Shown: positions 8,107 to 15,537 of the stretch, in pieces
How positions within the stretch are numbered: position 1 is the first letter of the stretch
Layout: each line of letters begins with the position of its first letter
Source: Novosphingobium sediminicola
GTDB taxonomy: Bacteria > Pseudomonadota > Alphaproteobacteria > Sphingomonadales > Sphingomonadaceae
Length of the DNA stretch: 64,000 nt
Direction: 5' to 3'
Assembly (NCBI RefSeq): GCF_014196525.1
Contig: NZ_JACIDX010000002.1
Location: 310,001 to 374,000, forward strand
Made by a program: the position numbers and the translations under genes
Notes under the pieces: generated by a model
The model's database searches: none
The model's input: only the letters and a program-made list of their open reading frames with translations
Told to the model about the DNA's origin: nothing

Positions 8107-9033
8107 ATGGCAAGTATCAAACGTGATCGCGTGAACTGGCAGGGCTATCTTCCCGCCATCACAACTCCTTTTTCCGCCGATGGCGGGCTGGATGAGGCGG
8201 GCCTTGGCCGCCTGCTGGAATGGCTGCATAGCGAAGGCATGCATGGGCTGGTTCTGGCCGGCACCACTGGCGAATGGACCAGCATGAGCGCGGCCGAACG
8301 TGCCCGCCTGTTTGCCCTGACCGGCGCCCAGATGAAGGGCAAGCTGCCCCTGATCGCGGGTTGCTCCAGCTTTACCGCGGCCGAGAGCATCGCCTTTGCT
8401 GGCCACGCGGCGCAGGCCGGGTTTGACGGCGTGCTGATGACGCCCCCGCCCTATATCCGCCCGCGCGCCGATGAAATCGTCGGCTTTTACGAAACGGTGG
8501 CCGCCGCCATCGATCTGCCCATCTGCATCTATAACTGGCCGCCGGGCACGGGCATCGACATGGATCTGGGCCTGCTCTCGCGCCTTGCCGACATTGATGG
8601 CGTGGTGGCGATCAAGCAATCCTCTTCCTCCTTCGATCGCTTTGTCGAAACCTTCTTTGCGCTCAAAGATCAGGTGCGCGTGTTCGGTTTCCCCATGAAC
8701 GAGATCGGGCTGACCATGCTGCGCGTGCATGGCGGCGATGGCACGATGGGCGCGGGCGGCGTGCTGGGCCGCTATCAGCCGGGCTTTTACGATGCCTTCT
8801 GGGCGGGCGATCTGGATGGCGCGCGCGCCTGCGGGGCCAAGGATCGCGTGTTGATGCGCGAATGGTACACGCCCGAACTGGTGGGGCGCTTCGGCTCCGG
8901 CCCGGCGATCCTCAAAGCCGCGCTCGATGCGCAGGGTCTGCCCGGCGGGCCGGTGCGGGCGCCTTTGCTGCCCGTCAGCGATGCCGCGCGCGAAGAGATT
9001 GCCCAAACGCTGCGAAAGCTGCAAATCCTGTGA
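8107..9033 (+). CDS. Dihydrodipicolinate synthase-family lyase/deaminase (LhpC-like candidate)
   Basis: 308 residues, a TIM-barrel class I aldolase of the DHDPS/NAL superfamily. Visible are the GTTGEW phosphate/carboxylate loop near residue 55, the catalytic Tyr in ICIYNWPPG (~residue 140) and the Schiff-base Lys in GVVAIKQSS (~residue 167). GAGG lies 5 bases before the ATG at 8107. Next to a three-part FAD/2Fe-2S dehydrogenase the best guess is 1-pyrroline-4-hydroxy-2-carboxylate deaminase, which follows D-hydroxyproline dehydrogenase in the hydroxyproline pathway. That role is inference from context, and no hydroxyproline epimerase is in the window. Other members are aldolases or dehydratases for sugar acids. 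Confidence 0.8.
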   Translation: MASIKRDRVNWQGYLPAITTPFSADGGLDEAGLGRLLEWLHSEGMHGLVLAGTTGEWTSMSAAERARLFALTGAQMKGKLPLIAGCSSFTAAESIAFAGHAAQAGFDGVLMTPPPYIRPRADEIVGFYETVAAAIDLPICIYNWPPGTGIDMDLGLLSRLADIDGVVAIKQSSSSFDRFVETFFALKDQVRVFGFPMNEIGLTMLRVHGGDGTMGAGGVLGRYQPGFYDAFWAGDLDGARACGAKDRVLMREWYTPELVGRFGSGPAILKAALDAQGLPGGPVRAPLLPVSDAAREEIAQTLRKLQIL

Positions 9034-9036
9034 CGC

Positions 9037-10230
9037 ATGACACATGAAGTCCTGATCATTGGCGGCGGCCTGCTGGGCTGTGCGGCGGCGTGGCATCTGG
9101 CCCGCGCCGGCTTGACCCCGCGCCTGATCGAGGCGCGGGGCATCAATGCGGGCGCGTCCGGCCAAAACGCAGGCTCGCTGCATTTTCAGATCGAGCGGCG
9201 TTTTCTGGAGCCAGGCGGCACGGGCCACGCGCAGGGCGGCGATATCGTCCGGCTCAACCGTCTGGCCATTGAGGAATGGGCGGGGCTGGAGGATCAGCTT
9301 GGACGTCCGCTGGATATTCACATGCATGGCGGGCTGATGCTGGCCGAGAATGAGGCTGATCTGGCGCTGCTTTCCCTCAAGGTGGCGCGGGAAAACGAAC
9401 TGGGCCTGCCCACGCAATTGCTGTCGGGCGCAGAGGCGCGCGATCTGGTGCCGCGCCTTGCGTCCCATATCTGCGGCGCGGCATGGCTGGCGAAGGAAGG
9501 TCACGCCAATCCGCGCATTCTGGCCGATGCCTTCGCCGATGCCGCGCGGGCCTCAGGCGCCACCATCGAAACGCAAAGTCGCCTGCTCGACCTGCGCCGC
9601 GTTGGCGATGATTGGCAGGCCACCATCGAGCAATCCGGCCAGATCACCACCGCCAGCGCGCGCCATGTTATCCTGGCCTCCGGCCATTGGACGGCGCGAA
9701 TTGCGGCGTGCATGGGGCTGAACATCCCGCTCTATCTGGCCCCCCTGATGATGAGCGTGACAGATCGCACCGCGCCTTTCCTGCCCTATCTGATCCAGCA
9801 TGTCGGCAAACGGCTGTCGATGAAGCAGACCGATGACGGCAATATGGTGATCGGCGGCGGCTGGGCCTCGGCTCCGCAGAGGATGGTCGATGGCCTGCCC
9901 GATCTGGACGCCCCGCCCCATCTGGTGCCCGACAATCTGCGCGCCAATCTGACGGTGGCGGCGGGCGTTTTGCCCTGTCTTCGCGCACGCAGCCTGATCC
10001 GCAGTTGGACCGGCATGACGTGCATTTCCGCCGATCAATTGCCCATCGTGGGCGAAGTGCCCGCCGCGCCGGGCCTCTATGTCGCGGCGGGCGGGTCGAT
10101 GTTCACGCTGGGGCCGTTGCTCGCACGAATGCTGGCGCGCAGCATTATCGAGCGCGCCATGCCCGACGAGATCGCCCTGTTCAGCGCCGCCCGTTTTGCC
10201 CATCTCAACGCCTTTGTGGTGCAGCCATGA
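9037..10230 (+). CDS. FAD-dependent oxidoreductase (DAO family), catalytic subunit of a three-part dehydrogenase
   Basis: 397 residues. The N-terminus is a Rossmann FAD-binding motif (VLIIGGGLLGCAAAWHLARA) and ASGQNAGSLHF follows near residue 45. The C-terminus has the GLYVAAGGSMFTLGP flavin-binding segment. It is the D-amino-acid-oxidase-like subunit of HcnC/OoxB/LhpB-type enzymes that oxidise a secondary or primary amine. It starts 3 bases after the lyase stop and its own stop overlaps the ferredoxin-like gene (ATGA), so subunits are translated in sequence. Substrate: probably a D-imino acid such as cis-4-hydroxy-D-proline, from context only. Confidence 0.82.
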   Translation: MTHEVLIIGGGLLGCAAAWHLARAGLTPRLIEARGINAGASGQNAGSLHFQIERRFLEPGGTGHAQGGDIVRLNRLAIEEWAGLEDQLGRPLDIHMHGGLMLAENEADLALLSLKVARENELGLPTQLLSGAEARDLVPRLASHICGAAWLAKEGHANPRILADAFADAARASGATIETQSRLLDLRRVGDDWQATIEQSGQITTASARHVILASGHWTARIAACMGLNIPLYLAPLMMSVTDRTAPFLPYLIQHVGKRLSMKQTDDGNMVIGGGWASAPQRMVDGLPDLDAPPHLVPDNLRANLTVAAGVLPCLRARSLIRSWTGMTCISADQLPIVGEVPAAPGLYVAAGGSMFTLGPLLARMLARSIIERAMPDEIALFSAARFAHLNAFVVQP

Positions 10231-10520
10231 GCCGGATCGTGGATGGCGTAACCCGCCCCGCCCCCATCACCATCGAAATCGACGGCGCGATGATCCAGGC
10301 CCATCCGGGAGAAACGCTGGCCGCCGCCATTGTCGCCGCCGGAGCCTATCGGATGCGCGACGACCGTTCGGGCGCCCCGCGCGGCCTGTTGTGCAACATG
10401 GGGACATGCAGTGAATGTTTCGTCTGGATCGCCATGGATGGCGCCTGGCGCCGTCGCCGCGCCTGTCTGACCCCGGTCTCCGAGCGTCTGCGCATCGCCA
10501 CCCACGAGGGCCAGCCATGA
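10227..10520 (+). CDS. (2Fe-2S)-binding small subunit of the dehydrogenase
   Basis: 97 residues beginning at ATG 10227, which overlaps the upstream stop. The sequence ITIEIDGAMIQAHPGETLAA is the start of a ferredoxin-like beta-grasp fold, and the cluster ligands show as CNMGTCSECFV with a later Cys in RRRRACLTPV. Small proteins of this type sit between the two flavoproteins in HcnABC, opine oxidase and D-hydroxyproline dehydrogenase. The next gene also overlaps by 4 bases. Confidence 0.82.
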   Translation: MSRIVDGVTRPAPITIEIDGAMIQAHPGETLAAAIVAAGAYRMRDDRSGAPRGLLCNMGTCSECFVWIAMDGAWRRRRACLTPVSERLRIATHEGQP

Positions 10521-11884
10521 TCGACATTGCCATCATTGGCGGCGGTCCCGCCGGACAGGCCGCCGCGCAACAGACGCTGGCTGCGGGCCTGTCCACCACG
10601 ATGATCGACGAGCAGGCCCGTCCCGGCGGTCAAATCCTGCGCCAGCCTCCCGCCACATTCGCCGTGAAAGGGTGGATGAATGGCCGCCTCTATCGCCCGC
10701 TGCGCCGCCTGCTCGCCCAGACCGAGGCGGACACGCGGCTCGATTGGCGCGGGGAGACCAGCGTGGCCGGGATCGAGCGGATCGATACCCATTTCCGCCT
10801 GACGCTTTCGGGCGCGCATGGCGGCACGCTGCTGGCGCGGCGGGTGCTGATCGCGGCGGGGTGTTATGACATGCCGGTGGCGATGCCCGGCTGGCCCCTG
10901 CCCGGCGTGATGAGCGCGGGCGCGGTGCAGACCCTGCTGAAATCGCAGCAGGTCGTGGCGGGCCAACCTATCGTCCTGCTGGGCAGCCATCCCTTGCTGC
11001 TGGTGCTGGCCACGCAATTGCTGGATGCCGGGGCCGATATCGCGGCGGTGCTGATGCCGCAGACCTATGGGCAGATAGCGCGGGCGGCCCTGCCCTATCT
11101 GGCGGGGGCGATATTCAGCCCTGGCCCGCTGATCGCGGCGGGGGCAGCGATGGCGCGCCTTCGCCGCGCGGGCGTGCCGATGATGATGGGCGCTCGCCCT
11201 CTCGGCTTTACCGGCGATGGACGGCTGGAGGCGGTCGATTATACATGGCGCGGCCAGACCCACCGGATCGCAGCGCAGGCGGCGGCGGTGTCATACGGCT
11301 TCCTGCCACAATCGGATTTGCCGCGTCAGATCGGCGCGGCGGTGCGCTGGGCACGGCCTGCGGGCGGGTGGGAAACGGTTTGCGACGGGGCAATGCGCTC
11401 CTCTATCCCCGGCCTCTATGTCGCGGGCGAAACCACCGGCGTTGCGGGCGCCGATGCCGCCATGGCCGAGGGCGAGATCGCCGGGATCACCATGGCCCGC
11501 GATGCCGGCGCCGCAGCCGGTTCCGGCATCGCCCGCGCGCAGGCAAGGCGCGCAAGGATGCAACCCTTTATTGACCTGCTGCGCGCGGTGGCCGATCCGG
11601 GCGATGTCTGGCCGCAGGCGACGCCTGAAACACTGCTGTGCCGATGCGAGGATATTTCCGTGGCGCAGGTCGAGGCGACGATGGCCCGGCTCTCGCCCAT
11701 GGCTGACGCTTCGGCGGTCAAGCATCGCTGTCGGATCGGCATGGGCCTGTGTCAGGGACGGTCCTGCGAACATGCGCTGGTGCGCCGCATTGCCGCCGCG
11801 CGGGGATGTGATCCCGATGCGGTCGCCCCGTTCCGTGTGCGCTTTCCCGCGCGGCCCTTGCCCGTGGATGAAATCATCGACTAA
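10517..11884 (+). CDS. FAD/NAD(P)-binding oxidoreductase subunit with C-terminal BFD-type Fe-S domain
   Basis: 455 residues from the ATG at 10517 overlapping the previous stop; the longer upstream frame is the wrong start. N-terminal FAD motif IAIIGGGPAGQAAAQQ, then DEQARPGGQILRQ typical of the alpha subunits of HcnB/OoxA/LhpE-type dehydrogenases. The C-terminal ~90 residues hold four Cys in CRCEDIS and GMGLCQGRSC, the pattern of the bacterioferritin-associated-ferredoxin-like [2Fe-2S] domain. It should pass electrons from the amine-oxidising subunit to an acceptor. Last gene of the tight overlap set; about 100 bases then separate it from the VOC gene. Confidence 0.82.
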   Translation: MIDIAIIGGGPAGQAAAQQTLAAGLSTTMIDEQARPGGQILRQPPATFAVKGWMNGRLYRPLRRLLAQTEADTRLDWRGETSVAGIERIDTHFRLTLSGAHGGTLLARRVLIAAGCYDMPVAMPGWPLPGVMSAGAVQTLLKSQQVVAGQPIVLLGSHPLLLVLATQLLDAGADIAAVLMPQTYGQIARAALPYLAGAIFSPGPLIAAGAAMARLRRAGVPMMMGARPLGFTGDGRLEAVDYTWRGQTHRIAAQAAAVSYGFLPQSDLPRQIGAAVRWARPAGGWETVCDGAMRSSIPGLYVAGETTGVAGADAAMAEGEIAGITMARDAGAAAGSGIARAQARRARMQPFIDLLRAVADPGDVWPQATPETLLCRCEDISVAQVEATMARLSPMADASAVKHRCRIGMGLCQGRSCEHALVRRIAAARGCDPDAVAPFRVRFPARPLPVDEIID

Positions 11885-11985
11885 ACGTTGCGCCCGCCGC
11901 AACAAGGACGTCCCGGCGATGTCATTGCTGCGGCGCAAACCCCTTGTCATCCTCGCCTCCTGCACCATTCACAGGAGCCGTCTGC

Positions 11986-12474
11986 ATGACCGAGGCCATC
12001 CCTCCCCGCCCCATTTTCGCCGCCGATCACGTGTCATGGACCGTGGCCGATGCCGATGCGGTGGCGCGCTTTTACATCGACGTGTTCGGCGCATCCGAAT
12101 TGTTCCGCATGGGGCCGATCGACGCCGCCGACATTCCCCCCATGCCCGACGGGCGCGACTGGATGGCGGCGCATGTCAATGTGCCGGGCGCGCGCCTCAC
12201 GCTCATCATGCTGCGCCTTACCGAAACGCTCAATTTTCAACTGGTGCAATATGACAAGCCCGACGATCGCGGCGCCACCCTGCCCCGCAATTGCGATGCG
12301 GGCGGGCATCATCTGGGGCTGCGGGTCGATGATGTTCCGGCCGCCGCCACTTATCTGACCGCGCATGGCTGCACCGCGATGGAGATCATCGAAATTTCCG
12401 AAGGGCCGCTGGCGGGCAAGAAGAACCTCTATCTGTTCGACCCATGGGGTCATCAGCTTGAAATCGTGGACTGA
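11986..12474 (+). CDS. VOC (glyoxalase/bleomycin-resistance fold) family protein
   Basis: 162 residues from ATG 11986, preceded by AGGAG at 8 bases. Contains the paired beta-alpha-beta-beta-beta modules of the vicinal oxygen chelate fold: HVSWTVADADAVARFYIDVF at the start, GGHHLGLRVDDVPAAA in the middle and LFDPWGHQLEIV at the end. His and Glu residues suitable for metal binding are present in these strands. Members are lyases, dioxygenases, epimerases or binding proteins, so the reaction is open. It is followed 12 bases later by a Rid-family gene and probably belongs to the operon starting at 8107. Confidence 0.75.
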   Translation: MTEAIPPRPIFAADHVSWTVADADAVARFYIDVFGASELFRMGPIDAADIPPMPDGRDWMAAHVNVPGARLTLIMLRLTETLNFQLVQYDKPDDRGATLPRNCDAGGHHLGLRVDDVPAAATYLTAHGCTAMEIIEISEGPLAGKKNLYLFDPWGHQLEIVD

Positions 12475-12486
12475 AAGGAAACAAAG

Positions 12487-12897
12487 ATGACCGCAAAGCG
12501 TATCAATCCCGCATCCCTTTATGAAAGCACCCGCTTCGGCTTTTCCCATGCCGCGCTGGACGAAGCCACCGGCACGCTCCATCTGGCCGGACAGGTGGCG
12601 TGGGACAAGGATTACAATGTTGTGGGCGGCGATGATCTGGCCGCGCAGACCCGTCAGGCGCTGGCCAATATCAAGACCGTTCTGGACGAGACGGGCGCGG
12701 GGGTGGGCGATCTGCTGCGCCTGCGCACGCTGATCGTCAATTACGATATGTCCAAGCTGGAGGCCGTGGGCGGCGAGCTGGCCGCGTTTTACGGCGATGT
12801 TCTGCCTGCGCCCAACACGATTGTCGGGGTTCAGGCGCTGGCCCTGCCCGATTTCCTGATCGAGATCGAGGCGGTCGCGGTGCTGCCCAAGGGCTGA
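12487..12897 (+). CDS. RidA/YjgF/YER057c/UK114 family protein
   Basis: 136 residues with AAAGGAAAC just before the ATG. The fold is recognised from the N-terminal LYESTRFGFSHAA strand, the AGVGDLLRLRTLIV helix-strand and the C-terminal LPDFLIEIEAVAVLPKG. RidA proteins hydrolyse reactive enamines and imines, which would fit an operon making imino acids. However, the position of the catalytic Arg of archetypal RidA appears to be Asn here (APNT), so it may belong to a Rid subgroup without imine deaminase activity. Ends just before a strong terminator. Confidence 0.82.
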   Translation: MTAKRINPASLYESTRFGFSHAALDEATGTLHLAGQVAWDKDYNVVGGDDLAAQTRQALANIKTVLDETGAGVGDLLRLRTLIVNYDMSKLEAVGGELAAFYGDVLPAPNTIVGVQALALPDFLIEIEAVAVLPKG

Positions 12898-12904
12898 ACC
12901 GAAA

Positions 12905-12936
12905 GAAGGGCCGCTCCGGGTGGAGAGCGGCCCTTC
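12905..12936. terminator. Strong bidirectional terminator between Rid and GH3 genes
   Basis: Perfect 12-base arms GAAGGGCCGCTC and GAGCGGCCCTTC with an 8-base loop, followed on the plus strand by CCGTTTTA. Located 7 bases after the plus-strand stop (12897) and 6 bases before the end of the minus-strand GH3 gene (12942). Confidence 0.85.
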
Positions 12937-12941
12937 CCGTT

Positions 12942-15530
12942 TTAGCGCGACAGGTTTGCCGACAAAGGCAGGTCGCGCGAACTGTTGCCGACAAACACCC
13001 GCATGGTTCCGGCCGGAACCTTCCATGTATGGGCCTTGTCATCCCACACCGACAGATCGCGGCGGTTCAGGGCAAAGCTGACCTCACGCGCCTCGCCCGG
13101 CGCCAGATCGACGCGGGCAAAGCCCTTGAGTTGACGCGGTGGTTCGCCGGCCGCGGCGGGCATGGCCAGATAGAGCTGAGCCACCTCGGCCCCCGCCCGC
13201 GCGCCAAGATTGCGGACCTGCGCGCGCACCTGCCAGCCATCGCCCCGACGCGTGGTCTTGATCCCGGAAAAGCCGAAGTTCGTATAGGACAGGCCAAAGC
13301 CAAAGGGATAAAGCGGGGTCAGCCCTTTGGCATCATACCAGCGATAGCCCACCAGCAGGCCCTCGCTATAGTCAGCCCTCGTGCCCTTGCCCGGATAGCG
13401 CGCGGAGCCATCGGCAGGCCCATGCACCTCGTCGGCGGGGAAGGTCACGGTCAGCTTGCCCGAAGGATTGGCCGCCCCGGTCAACAGGCGAGCGATAGCC
13501 GGAGCCGCCACCTCGCCCGGATACCAGCCCGCGATGATGCCTGCCACCTTGTCGCGCCATGGCATCAAGACCGGGCCAGCGGTGTGCATCACCACCACGG
13601 TGCGCGGATTGGCCTTGGCCACCGCCTCGATCAGTGCGTCCTGATCGCCGGGCAAGCGCAGATCGGTACGGTCGGCGCCTTCGGAAACATGATCGGCCAC
13701 GAAAACCACCGCGACATCGGCCTTGGCCGCCGCCGCCACAGCGTCCGCGATCAGGCGAGCGTCAGGCGCCTGCCAGCCCACGCGCAATTCGGGCGGCGAG
13801 AGGGTAGGCGCGGTCGAATAATCCAGTTCGAACGAGACGGGCTTGCCCGCCTCCAGCGCAATCGTGCCATGGGTGGTCAGGCGGAAATTCTGCTTGGGCG
13901 TATAGGCCACCTCGCGCCCATCAATACGCAGGCGGATTTCGCCCCCGCCATTGAGCGAGAAGCGATAGGTCCCGCTCACCGGAGGCACCAACGTGCCGCG
14001 CCAGCGGGCGGAAAAGATGCTGCCCAACTCCTTGGTCCCGGCCTGCTCATAATCAATCGTGGCTTCGGCGCGGGTCAGCGCGGGCTTGCCGGAAAAATCA
14101 GGCGAGGCGTAATAGTTGGCCGTCAGATCGCGCAGGGCCGAGGCGGGGATCGCGGGCAAAGGCGCAATGCCCAGCGTGCCGGGGGCATAATCGACCTGAA
14201 CGTTTTCAGGCAGCGCCGCGCGAATCGCGGCCAATGGTGCCATGGGCTTGATCTCGTCATTTTTAACGAAGCCGCCATAGCGCTCGGTGGTCTGGACATG
14301 CTCGCCCGCATCATCGCCGATGATCGCCACGCGGGCCAGACCGGGGCCGAGCGGAAGCACGCCGCCCTGATTGCGCAGCAGCACGCTGCCCTCCTCGGCA
14401 ATGCGTTGTGAGAGCGCGAGATGGGCGGGCGAGCGGGCCTGCGCATTGGCATCGCCCTTGACCGGGCGGTCGATCACGCCCAGCCGGAACATCGGCGTCA
14501 GGATGTGCCGCAACAGAGTGTCAATATCGCCGCCCGTCACCTCGCCCTTGGCCAGCGCCTTGCGCAAAGGCGGGCCGTAGAATTCAGCGAAACCAAACGG
14601 GCTGGGACCGCCGGGCATGGAAATGTCCATCCCGGCTTTCACGCTGGCCACGGTGCTGCGATGGGCGAAATACCAGTCGGAGACGACAAAGCCGTCAAAG
14701 CCCCAGCCGCGCAGCCGGTCCAGCGCCGCCTTGTTTTCGCAGGCATAGGTGCCGTTGAAACGATTATAGGCGCACATCACCGACCCAGCCCCCGCGCGCC
14801 GCACCACGGCCTCAAAGGCGGGGAAATAGATCTCGTTCAGGGCGCGTTCGCTGACGCGCGCATCAATGGCCTCATAGGCGGGCGCATCGCCAAGGCGCAG
14901 CCATTCCTGATTGTTGGCCGCAAAATGCTTGGGCGTGGCCAGCACGCCCTGCGCCTGAATGCCTGCCGTGATCGCGGTGCCGCCAATGGCGGTCAGATAG
15001 GGGTCCTCGCTGAGCGTTTCAGCAATGCGGCCCCATTTGGGCGTTCGGATGATGTTGATCGTGGGGGCCAGCACGACATTGCGCCCCTTGGCCGCATGTT
15101 CGCGCCCCAGCGCCGCGCCAAATTCCCGCATCAGCCCCGCATCCCACGTGCTGGCGGTCATCAAGGGGGCGGGAAATTGCGTCACCCCCACCATGCCGTT
15201 GCCCACACCCGCCGGGCCATCGCCCATGCACAGCGCGGGCAGACCCAGCCGGGGCAGGCCCGAAATATGGCCGACGCAGGGGTTCACCCCGGTGCCATTA
15301 CCGTCCAGCACCGTATCACCCTGAAGCAGGCCCAGCTTTTCATCCAGCGTCATGGCGGAAATCAGCAGCTCTGCCCGCTGCGCCGGGGTTCGGCTCGCCT
15401 CCATCCACGGGCGCGCCTTATGCGGCGTTTGGGCCGAAACGCCCCCCCACCCCGCTGTTCCACAAAGCGCCGCCCCGGCAAACAGGGCAAGACGAAAAGA
15501 CGAAACAGCAGAGCGGGGGAACATAGGCAT
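12942..15530 (-). CDS. Secreted GH3 beta-glucosidase with PA14 insert
   Basis: 862 residues. An N-terminal signal peptide (FRLALFAGAALCGTAGWGGV, cleavage near VSAQ) predicts export. GH3 N-terminal barrel ~50-330 with KHFAANNQ near 201 and the nucleophile Asp in FVVSDW at about residue 285. A PA14 domain is inserted at ~430-560, and a fibronectin-III-like domain closes the protein (PRQLKGFARVDLAPGEAREV). PA14-bearing GH3 enzymes cleave terminal beta-glucosides, including aryl glucosides. It starts 7 bases after the TonB receptor stop, so receptor and enzyme form a pair. The neighbouring salicylate/gentisate genes suggest glucosides of phenolic acids as substrate; that is inference. Confidence 0.88.
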   Translation of the reverse strand: MPMFPRSAVSSFRLALFAGAALCGTAGWGGVSAQTPHKARPWMEASRTPAQRAELLISAMTLDEKLGLLQGDTVLDGNGTGVNPCVGHISGLPRLGLPALCMGDGPAGVGNGMVGVTQFPAPLMTASTWDAGLMREFGAALGREHAAKGRNVVLAPTINIIRTPKWGRIAETLSEDPYLTAIGGTAITAGIQAQGVLATPKHFAANNQEWLRLGDAPAYEAIDARVSERALNEIYFPAFEAVVRRAGAGSVMCAYNRFNGTYACENKAALDRLRGWGFDGFVVSDWYFAHRSTVASVKAGMDISMPGGPSPFGFAEFYGPPLRKALAKGEVTGGDIDTLLRHILTPMFRLGVIDRPVKGDANAQARSPAHLALSQRIAEEGSVLLRNQGGVLPLGPGLARVAIIGDDAGEHVQTTERYGGFVKNDEIKPMAPLAAIRAALPENVQVDYAPGTLGIAPLPAIPASALRDLTANYYASPDFSGKPALTRAEATIDYEQAGTKELGSIFSARWRGTLVPPVSGTYRFSLNGGGEIRLRIDGREVAYTPKQNFRLTTHGTIALEAGKPVSFELDYSTAPTLSPPELRVGWQAPDARLIADAVAAAAKADVAVVFVADHVSEGADRTDLRLPGDQDALIEAVAKANPRTVVVMHTAGPVLMPWRDKVAGIIAGWYPGEVAAPAIARLLTGAANPSGKLTVTFPADEVHGPADGSARYPGKGTRADYSEGLLVGYRWYDAKGLTPLYPFGFGLSYTNFGFSGIKTTRRGDGWQVRAQVRNLGARAGAEVAQLYLAMPAAAGEPPRQLKGFARVDLAPGEAREVSFALNRRDLSVWDDKAHTWKVPAGTMRVFVGNSSRDLPLSANLSR

Positions 15531-15537
15531 TACTCTT

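Noticed and set aside
9037..11884. Hydrogen cyanide synthase (HcnABC)
   Set aside because: Subunit types are shared, but the order and adjacency to a DHDPS-family lyase and Rid protein point to imino-acid catabolism.
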